NCBI GenBank assembly: GCA_027058255.1
Contig: JALUTE010000191.1
Location: 1 to 14,338 of the forward strand
Reading direction: 5' to 3'
DNA: 14,338 bases
Origin: Methyloligella sp.
GTDB taxonomy: Bacteria; Pseudomonadota; Alphaproteobacteria; Rhizobiales; JALUTE01
Each line of letters starts with the position of its first letter. Position 1 is the first letter of the stretch. This document shows, piece after piece, positions 5,892 through 11,399 of the stretch. A program made the position numbers and the translations under genes. The notes below the pieces were generated by a model. The model did no database searches and was not told the origin of the DNA. It saw only the letters and a list, made by a program, of their open reading frames with translations.

Positions 5892-7823
5892 CTACAGGGC
5901 GAACCAGATCGGCGCCAGCGCCGTGTAGGTGAGCCATAGAAGCACGATCAGGGGCAGGCCGCCAAGAAGGAAGTCGCCGAAGCGATAATTGCCAGGCCCG
6001 AGCACAAGAAGGTTGGTCTGATAGGCGATCGGCGTGGCGAAGGAGCAGTTGAGGGCGAAGATGAGGCCGTAGAGAAAGGGCACGGGATCGGCGCCAATGG
6101 CCTGGGCGGCGCTGATGGTGATGGGCGTCATCAGGGCGGCCGTGGCCTGGTTGGACAGGAGATTGGTCAAGAGCGCGGTCAGAAGGAAAAGCATGGAGAG
6201 AAGCGCGACCGGCCCCTTGCCTTCGACAAGGCTCACGGCCGCGCCGGCCAGGAGTTTCGCGCCTCCCGTCGTCTCGAGGGCCGCGGCGAGCGCGAAGGCG
6301 GCGCCGATGAGGAAATAGATGCGCAGGTCGACCGCACGCGCCGCCTGGCGCACGTTCAGGCAGCCGGCGAGGATCATGGCGAGCGCGCCGGTCACCGCGG
6401 CGACGACGATGGGCACGAGCCCGCTCGCGGCGACCGCGATGGTGAGTGCAAAGATGAGAATCGCCGACCTCTGGTGATGGGCGACGGGCAGCTCCTCCGC
6501 CGAGCCCTCCAACAGGACGAGATCGCTCTGCCGCCCGAGCGCTGCCAGCGCTTCCTCCGAGCCGAGCAGAAGGAGAACGTCACCCGGCTCGAGCCGGATA
6601 TGGGCGAGCGGCGTGCGGGCCATGCGTCCACGGCGCTGAATGGCGACGACGTGCAGCGCGCCAGCGCTCATCCGGTCCACCTGATGCACATTGTGGCCGA
6701 GAAGCCGGGATGCGGGTGCGACCATGGCCTCGGCCATGGTCATGTGCGTGGCGCCGGGCCGGGGCTCGGGCTCGTCCGACGCCTCTTGCGCCTCGTCGCC
6801 GCCCTTCAATCGGCCGGATGCGGTGCCGGGCAGGAGCGGCATGATGGCCTCCCGGCTGACCAGAGCCTCGGCAAGCACCTTGCGCGTGGCGGCGATGCCG
6901 ACCACGTCTCCCTCCTCGAGGGTGAGATCGTCGAAGGGGCGGAGAATCGTGCGACCGCGCCGGCGCACCATGCGAACCGTCATGCCGGCGAGGGCCGGAA
7001 AGAGCCCCGCCTCGGCGCGTGCGCCGATCCAGGGATGGCCGGGCGTGAGGGTGATCTCGGCAATGAACTGGCGCCCGTGTCCACGCCGCTCGTGCGCCGC
7101 ACTCGGCCGGCGCGGGCGAATGAGCCGCGGCAGCAGGGCGATGGCGTAGATCCCGCCGACCAGCGCCATGACCGCGCCGGGCATGAGGAAGTCGAAAAAA
7201 CCGATGGGCGGCAGGCCGGCCGCGAGCACCAGGGCCGCGACGATCAGATTGGAGGAGGAGCCGATCAGCGTCGTCATGCCGCCGAGAATGGTGATGAAGC
7301 TCAAGGGCATGAGAACCCGGCCGAGGGCGTGGCCGAGGGTTGCGGCGGCAGCGCTCACCACGGGGATGAAAATCACGACGACGGGCGTGTTGTTCAGGAC
7401 CGCGCTCAGGGCCCCTGCAATGGCAAGCGTGATGGCAAAGGCAATCCGCGGTCTCGAGCGCCCCAGCCGCACGATGGCGCGGGCGGGATGAGCGACGGCG
7501 CCGGTCTGATAGAGGCCCTGGCCGATGACGACCAGGGCAAAGATGGTAAAGAGCACGGGATTGGCAAAGCCTGCGAGCAGCGCCTGGGGCGAGAGGAGAT
7601 TCTCGCCGCGCGCATCGGTGAGTGGCCAGAGCGCGAACAGCAGCATGAGAGCGGCAACCGCGCCCATGGCGGTGATCTCGAGGGGCACGCGCTCCATGGC
7701 GAAGAGCACGATGGCGGCGCCGATGATGGCCAGCGTCGCGCCCATCTGCCAAGTCATGGGCGTGGCCATGGCGAGCTCGGGCGCCGCCGTCGCGAGCTGA
7801 TGGAGCATTGCAGAATCCGCCAT
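5892..7823 (-). CDS. DASS/SLC13-type anion transporter with two internal TrkA-C (RCK_C) domains
   Basis: The 643-residue inner-membrane permease belongs to the divalent anion:Na+ symporter group (SLC13 / CitMHS-like, YfbS type), which moves dicarboxylates, sulfate or similar anions. It has two membrane halves. The first (about 24-235) carries the NNTP motif at 144-147 and the hairpin GGMTTLIGSSSNLIV at 181-195. The second (about 450-640) carries SNQATAALMTP at 557-567 and TPIAYQTNLLVLGPGNY at 597-613. Between them lie two soluble RCK_C domains (about 250-325 and 363-440), joined by an acidic linker, which probably gate transport in response to a ligand. ATG 7823 is taken as start. The frame continues up to an ATG at 7913, 3 bp past the ilvA stop, so a longer form cannot be excluded. 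ilvA lies upstream and bpt downstream on the same strand. The substrate is not predictable. Confidence 0.88.
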   Translation of the reverse strand: MADSAMLHQLATAAPELAMATPMTWQMGATLAIIGAAIVLFAMERVPLEITAMGAVAALMLLFALWPLTDARGENLLSPQALLAGFANPVLFTIFALVVIGQGLYQTGAVAHPARAIVRLGRSRPRIAFAITLAIAGALSAVLNNTPVVVIFIPVVSAAAATLGHALGRVLMPLSFITILGGMTTLIGSSSNLIVAALVLAAGLPPIGFFDFLMPGAVMALVGGIYAIALLPRLIRPRRPSAAHERRGHGRQFIAEITLTPGHPWIGARAEAGLFPALAGMTVRMVRRRGRTILRPFDDLTLEEGDVVGIAATRKVLAEALVSREAIMPLLPGTASGRLKGGDEAQEASDEPEPRPGATHMTMAEAMVAPASRLLGHNVHQVDRMSAGALHVVAIQRRGRMARTPLAHIRLEPGDVLLLLGSEEALAALGRQSDLVLLEGSAEELPVAHHQRSAILIFALTIAVAASGLVPIVVAAVTGALAMILAGCLNVRQAARAVDLRIYFLIGAAFALAAALETTGGAKLLAGAAVSLVEGKGPVALLSMLFLLTALLTNLLSNQATAALMTPITISAAQAIGADPVPFLYGLIFALNCSFATPIAYQTNLLVLGPGNYRFGDFLLGGLPLIVLLWLTYTALAPIWFAL

Positions 7824-7916
7824 GGCCCGATCATGCCCCCTTCCCGTGCCTCCGCCAAGCCGACTGGAGCGCCGGTGCCGGCCGGTGGCGAATGGCCGCA
7901 CGCGTGCACGCATGCG

Positions 7917-9269
7917 TCAGGCGACGGAGAGCTCGCTCTCCCCGGTGCTGGGCAGGCGGGTGACGGGATAGCCTTGCGCCTCCAGATGGCGGATGACCGC
8001 GCGGGCGTGAGCGCGGTCCTTGACCTCGATGGTGACATCGAGGGTCGCGCCCTTGGCCGGCACGTCGAGGAGCATGCGCCGGTGCGAGACCTCGAGAATG
8101 TTGGCGCCGCTCTCGCCCAGAAGCGTCGCAATGCGCCCGAGCATGCCCGGCCGGTCGGAAATGACGAGGCGCAGGGCGAGGATCTTGCCCTCCCGCTCGA
8201 GGCTGCGGATCATGATGGAGGCGAGCACGCGGGCGTCGATATTGCCACCGGTGAGCACCAGAGCGATCCTGCGGCCGGAAAAACGCTCGGGCGCCGCCAT
8301 CACCGCCGCAAGGCCAGCCGCCCCCGCGCCCTCGGCCATGGTCTTCTGCTCGGTGAGGAAGGCGGCCACCGCGCATTCGATCTGCTCCTCGGAGACAAGG
8401 AGAATGTCATCGACGAGCGCCTCGACGATGACGCGGGTGAGCCGGCCCGCCGCCTTGACGGCGATGCCCTCGGCAAGGGTCTGGCCGCCCGCGGGCAAAT
8501 CCTCGCCCGTGATCGCCGCCCGCATGGAGGGGTAAAGCGCGGCCTCCACCCCGACGATCTCCATGTCCGGGCATGCCGCCTTCGCCGCCACCGCGATGCC
8601 GGAAATGAGCCCCCCGCCACCGATGGGCACCACGAGCACCTCGATGTCGGGCCGGGCCTCCAGGATCTCCAGCGCGATGGTGCCCTGGCCGGCGATGACA
8701 TGGGGGTCGTCATAGGGATGCACGAAGGTGAGGCCTTCCTCGCGGGCGATCCGGTCTGCCTCGCGCGCGGCGGCAGCGAGCGTGTCGCCCGCGAGAACGA
8801 CCCGGGCGCCAAGGGCCTCGGTGCTCGCCACCTTCACGAAGGGCGTCGTCTGGGGCATGACGATGGTGGCCGGGATGGCGAGGCGGCGCGCATGCCAGGC
8901 GACGGACTGGGCATGATTGCCCGCCGACATGGCGATGACGCCGCGGGCGCGCTCTGCGTCCGTCAGCGCGAGCAGCTTGACCAGCGCGCCCCGGTCCTTG
9001 AAGGAGCCGGTCGCCTGCATGTTCTCATACTTGACGAAAATCTCCGCGCCGGTGAGCTCGGAGAGGCGCGGCGCGCGGATGAGGGGCGTTCGCAGAACAT
9101 GGCCGCGAACGCGCTCCGCCGCGCGGGCGATGTCCTCGGGCGTGACAGGAAGCGCACCGGCCGTCCGCCGGCCCGCGCTCTCCCCCGCCTTGCCGGCCTT
9201 GCCGGCTTTTCCGGTCTTGCCGGCCTTGCCGGACCTTTTTCCCCCACGCTCGCCCCCATGCCTGGCCAT
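7917..9269 (-). CDS. ilvA: Threonine ammonia-lyase with C-terminal ACT domain
   Basis: The 450-residue PLP enzyme deaminates L-threonine (and more weakly L-serine) to 2-oxobutyrate and ammonia. That feeds isoleucine synthesis or threonine catabolism. Fold-type II features are clear: PLP lysine K91 in ATGSFKDRGA, SAGNHAQ at 115-121, the phosphate-binding GGGG at 217-220, EGAGAAGLAA near 313-322, and TGGN at 340-343. A single ACT regulatory domain (about 365-440, LVISDRPGMLGRIATLLGE) marks the medium-length form rather than the long IlvA with two C-terminal modules. ATG 9269 has GGAGG 5 bases upstream, a strong choice. Unusually, it adds a tail of about 40 residues with GKAGKTGKAGKAGKAG before the family start near PVTPEDI. 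The vapC stop lies 46 bp upstream and the transporter 93 bp downstream. Serine racemase activity is a less likely alternative. Confidence 0.92.
   Translation of the reverse strand: MARHGGERGGKRSGKAGKTGKAGKAGKAGESAGRRTAGALPVTPEDIARAAERVRGHVLRTPLIRAPRLSELTGAEIFVKYENMQATGSFKDRGALVKLLALTDAERARGVIAMSAGNHAQSVAWHARRLAIPATIVMPQTTPFVKVASTEALGARVVLAGDTLAAAAREADRIAREEGLTFVHPYDDPHVIAGQGTIALEILEARPDIEVLVVPIGGGGLISGIAVAAKAACPDMEIVGVEAALYPSMRAAITGEDLPAGGQTLAEGIAVKAAGRLTRVIVEALVDDILLVSEEQIECAVAAFLTEQKTMAEGAGAAGLAAVMAAPERFSGRRIALVLTGGNIDARVLASIMIRSLEREGKILALRLVISDRPGMLGRIATLLGESGANILEVSHRRMLLDVPAKGATLDVTIEVKDRAHARAVIRHLEAQGYPVTRLPSTGESELSVA
9187..9231. repeat. Five 9-bp tandem units encoding the Lys-Ala-Gly tail of IlvA
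   Basis: On the plus strand GCCTTGCCG repeats five times, with base changes in the third (GCTTTTCCG) and fourth (GTCTTGCCG) units. Read on the minus strand, the units give the GKA/GKT triplets of the IlvA N-terminus. Exact 9-bp phasing means copy number could vary by slippage without breaking the frame. Confidence 0.8.
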
Positions 9270-9315
9270 GCCGCCCTCCGATCGCGCCGAATGCAGGGCC
9301 GAGTGTACCCCCATC

Positions 9316-9738
9316 CTAGCCCGGCGTGAAATCGGCGAGTCTCACGATCCGGCCCTCGCCGCGCGCCCTGCGCCAGTAGCGCGCGTCGGCCGTCACCAGA
9401 ACCGCGTCGTGCTCCAGCGCAACGGCGTGGTAGAGGGTGTCGAAGAGGTGATGCCGCAAGGCAATGGCGAGCCTCGCCGCCCGCTTGTAGAGCGCGACCT
9501 CGTCGACCGTCTCGAAATCGAGGATGTCGAGGGTCTCTATGACGTCCTCGACGAATTCGGGGCGCAGGCGCGCGACCACCGCCACAATCTCAGCCTTCCA
9601 ATGCACGGGTTGGCACAGAGCGGCGTCCCCCCGCCGCACGGCCGCAAGGATGGCGAGCGCCCGCTCGACATCCTCCTCCTCGGGATGGAAGCGCAGCACC
9701 CACTTGATGGCCACGCTGGCATCGATCACCAGCCTCAA
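9316..9738 (-). CDS. vapC: VapC-type PIN-domain ribonuclease toxin
   Basis: The 140-residue PIN-domain protein is the toxin of a type II toxin-antitoxin pair. Such proteins are Mg2+-dependent RNases that typically cut tRNA or rRNA when freed from the antitoxin. The acidic active-site set is present: D6 (VIDASVAIKW), E50 (WKAEIVAVV), D100 (HLFDTLYHAVAL) and D118 (VTADARYW). Length is normal. Translation probably starts at TTG 9738, which shares the bases TTGA with the vapB stop (4-bp overlap), indicating translational coupling; a GTG three codons later is an alternative. Directly upstream is the antitoxin gene, downstream ilvA after 46 bp. No catalytic residue is missing, so the toxin should be active. 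Confidence 0.88.
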   Translation of the reverse strand: MRLVIDASVAIKWVLRFHPEEEDVERALAILAAVRRGDAALCQPVHWKAEIVAVVARLRPEFVEDVIETLDILDFETVDEVALYKRAARLAIALRHHLFDTLYHAVALEHDAVLVTADARYWRRARGEGRIVRLADFTPG

Positions 9739-9968
9739 GGCCGCCCGTCCTCGCGGGCACGGCGCACCGCGTCGGCAGAGACCGGCGGAATGCGCTCACG
9801 CAGCGCCAGAAGGGCGTCGATGGCCCGGCGGCGGCGCTCGGCTCGTTTCGCCTCCTCCACCGCCTCGCGCATCAGCCGGGCGATGATGGCGCTCTTGTTC
9901 TGGCCCTTGAACGCCTCGTCGAAGGCCTCTTTCACCTCGTCGGGCACGGAGTAGTTCACTTTCGCCAT
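9735..9968 (-). CDS. vapB: VapB-type antitoxin with ribbon-helix-helix-like N-terminus
   Basis: The 77-residue antitoxin is paired with the PIN toxin that follows. The N-terminal 40 residues (a short strand AKVNYSVPDEV, then two helices through GQNKSAIIARLMREAVEE) look like a ribbon-helix-helix DNA-binding domain. The C-terminal part is basic and helical (KRAERRRRAIDALLALRERI) and should wrap the toxin. ATG 9968 has GGGAG 7 bases upstream. Starts further upstream would run through the operator-like inverted repeat at 9984-10000. The stop overlaps the toxin start by 4 bp. The pair is probably self-repressed through that repeat. Assignment to the VapB family is based on partner and architecture; the exact antitoxin subfamily is uncertain. 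Confidence 0.82.
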   Translation of the reverse strand: MAKVNYSVPDEVKEAFDEAFKGQNKSAIIARLMREAVEEAKRAERRRRAIDALLALRERIPPVSADAVRRAREDGRP

Positions 9969-9983
9969 GGGCGCGGCTCCCGA

Positions 9984-10000
9984 TGTTGAAATGTTCAACA
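9984..10000. promoter_or_regulatory. Probable vapBC operator (inverted repeat)
   Basis: TGTTGAA-ATG-TTCAACA is a perfect 7+7 bp inverted repeat with a 3-bp spacer, 15 bp before the vapB start codon on its upstream side. Antitoxins with DNA-binding N-termini normally bind such palindromes at their own promoter. It is AT-rich against a GC-rich background, which makes chance less likely. Binding itself is inferred. Confidence 0.65.
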
Positions 10001-10048
10001 CCTGCGTAGCATCACGTTCGCCCGGGCGCAAAGGCGGGCTGTGACAGG

Positions 10049-11125
10049 CTAAGCCTCGCCGCGCCCTTTCAGGAGCCGGGCAGCGTGAGGCGCGAAATAG
10101 GTGAGAATGCCGTCGGCGCCGGCGCGCTTGAAGGCGACGAGCGTCTCGAGGATGATCGAATCCCGGTCGAGCCAGCCGGCTTCGGCCGCCGCCATCACCA
10201 TCGCATACTCGCCGGACACCTGATAGGCGAAGGTGGGCACGGCAAAGCGCGCCTTGAGCCGGCGCAGAATATCGAGATAGGGCAGGCCCGGCTTGACCAT
10301 GATCATGTCCGCCCCCTCGGCAAGATCGAGCGCCGCCTCGCGCAGGGCCTCGTCTGTATTGCCCGGGTCCATCTGATAGGAGCGCTTGTCACCCTTGAGC
10401 ATGGCGCGGGAGCCGACCGCGTCGCGGAAGGGGCCATAGAAGGCGGAGGCATATTTGGCGCTGTAGGCCATGATCTGGGTGTGGGCGTGGCCCGCCGCCT
10501 CGAGCGCGGCGCGGATGGCGCCGACGCGCCCGTCCATCATGTCGGACGGGGCGATCACGTCGCAGCCGGCCTCGGCCTGAACCAGCGCCTGGCGGGTGAG
10601 CACGGCGACCGTCTCGTCGTTCAGCACCTCGCCGCTCTCGCTCAGCAGCCCGTCATGGCCATGGCTGGTATAGGGGTCGAGTGCCACGTCGCAGATGATC
10701 CCGATCTCGGGCACGTCCGCCTTGATGGCGCGCACGGCCCGGCAGACGAGATTGTCCGGATTGAAGGCCTCGCGGGCATCCGCGGTCCGGAGCGCCGGGT
10801 CCGTATAGGGAAAGATCGCGATGGCGGGAATGCCGAGCGCGGCGGCCTCGCCGGCGGCGCGCACGGCCCGGTCGATGGAGAGGCGCTCGACCCCGGGCAT
10901 GGAGGCAACCGGCTCGGTGCGGCCCTTGCCCTCGAGGATGAAAATCGGCCAGATGAAATCGGCCGGGCCGAGGCGCGTCTCGCGAACGAGCCGGCGGGAC
11001 CAGGGCGCGCGGCGGTTGCGGCGCATGCGCAGGGCCGGGTAGCCGGCAGAGCCCATGGGCGGGCCATCTGCGCCCGCGCTCGCCTGCGCCGGCGCGTCTC
11101 GATCGGGAAGAGGCTTGGTGTCCAT
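10049..11125 (-). CDS. hemB: Porphobilinogen synthase (delta-aminolevulinic acid dehydratase)
   Basis: The 358-residue cytoplasmic enzyme joins two 5-aminolevulinate molecules into porphobilinogen, the second committed step to heme, cobalamin and (if present) chlorophyll. The two Schiff-base lysines are K224 (MAYSAKYASAFYGPFR) and K278 (MIMVKPGLPYLD). The stretch DVALDPYTSHGHDG (146-159) has Ala, Asp and Asp where zinc-dependent enzymes carry three cysteines. This is therefore the zinc-independent, Mg2+/K+-type HemB seen in many Alphaproteobacteria. Other signatures are RRNRR and FIWPIFILEG near the N-terminus, SDMMDGRVGAIR and QVSGEYAM. The first 28 residues are a variable tail. ATG 11125 is the natural start, although its binding site is weak (GGA 9 bases upstream). 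It heads the minus-strand series; vapB follows after 80 bp. Confidence 0.96.
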   Translation of the reverse strand: MDTKPLPDRDAPAQASAGADGPPMGSAGYPALRMRRNRRAPWSRRLVRETRLGPADFIWPIFILEGKGRTEPVASMPGVERLSIDRAVRAAGEAAALGIPAIAIFPYTDPALRTADAREAFNPDNLVCRAVRAIKADVPEIGIICDVALDPYTSHGHDGLLSESGEVLNDETVAVLTRQALVQAEAGCDVIAPSDMMDGRVGAIRAALEAAGHAHTQIMAYSAKYASAFYGPFRDAVGSRAMLKGDKRSYQMDPGNTDEALREAALDLAEGADMIMVKPGLPYLDILRRLKARFAVPTFAYQVSGEYAMVMAAAEAGWLDRDSIILETLVAFKRAGADGILTYFAPHAARLLKGRGEA

Positions 11126-11232
11126 TGTCGCAATCCGTGGAGCGTGGAGAGCCGATCGGGCGTGCGGTTCCCCGCAACCCTAAGTCGGGCCGCCGCTTTT
11201 GCCAAGGCCGCAGGGCCCGGAGCCGCCATGGT

Positions 11233-11394
11233 TTGGACACGGAGCTGTGGCACGGCTTTTCGTTGTTCCTGGATGGCTTGCCCCATTGCGCAGGGCTGCC
11301 GCCTCGCGAGGACGATCGGCGCACAGCGGACGAGGACCCCGCGCATCCGGCGGGAGCGGCGTATTGGGCCGGGCTGGCATTTGCGAGGAGGTAA
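11233..11394 (+). CDS. Possible small protein, Rmf/CrpP-like, upstream of the macroglobulin gene
   Basis: This 53-codon frame in the hemB/macroglobulin divergent region starts at TTG 11233 (GGAG 10 bases upstream) and stops at TAA 11392-11394, 5 bp before the next start codon. The product begins MDTELWHGFSLFLDG and ends AAYWAGLAFARR. Its pattern, G-[FY]-X3-[IL]-X-G, then a Cys, then an acidic middle and [YQ]W-X-G-X3-A, resembles E. coli Rmf (ribosome modulation factor: RGYQAGIAGRSKEMC ... QWLGGWREA) and the related CrpP small proteins. The last codons AGG AGG overlap the Shine-Dalgarno of the macroglobulin gene, so the two could be translationally coupled. Against it: the rare start codon, short length and weak similarity. 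The frame is also open further upstream, to 11125. Treat as a candidate. Confidence 0.38.
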   Translation: MDTELWHGFSLFLDGLPHCAGLPPREDDRRTADEDPAHPAGAAYWAGLAFARR

Positions 11395-11399
11395 GGGCG

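Noticed and set aside
5797..5937. Longer bpt starting at 5937
   Set aside because: It would overlap the transporter 3' end, and the added residues are Arg/Gly-rich and not part of the family; conservation begins at MTQQRIDFPEFY.
9187..9231. Tandem repeats considered as a CRISPR-like or minisatellite array
   Set aside because: Units are 9 bp, directly adjacent without spacers, and lie in frame within ilvA; they encode GKA/GKT triplets.
6474..9329. A 951-codon plus-strand frame opposite ilvA and the transporter
   Set aside because: It lies wholly antisense to two recognisable genes. The composition is Gly/Asp/His/Arg-rich without domains, an effect of high third-position GC.
10019..10028. CGCCCGGGCG palindrome after hemB as a terminator
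   Set aside because: A 10-bp self-complementary GC sequence with no loop and no T-run; expected often by chance at this GC content.
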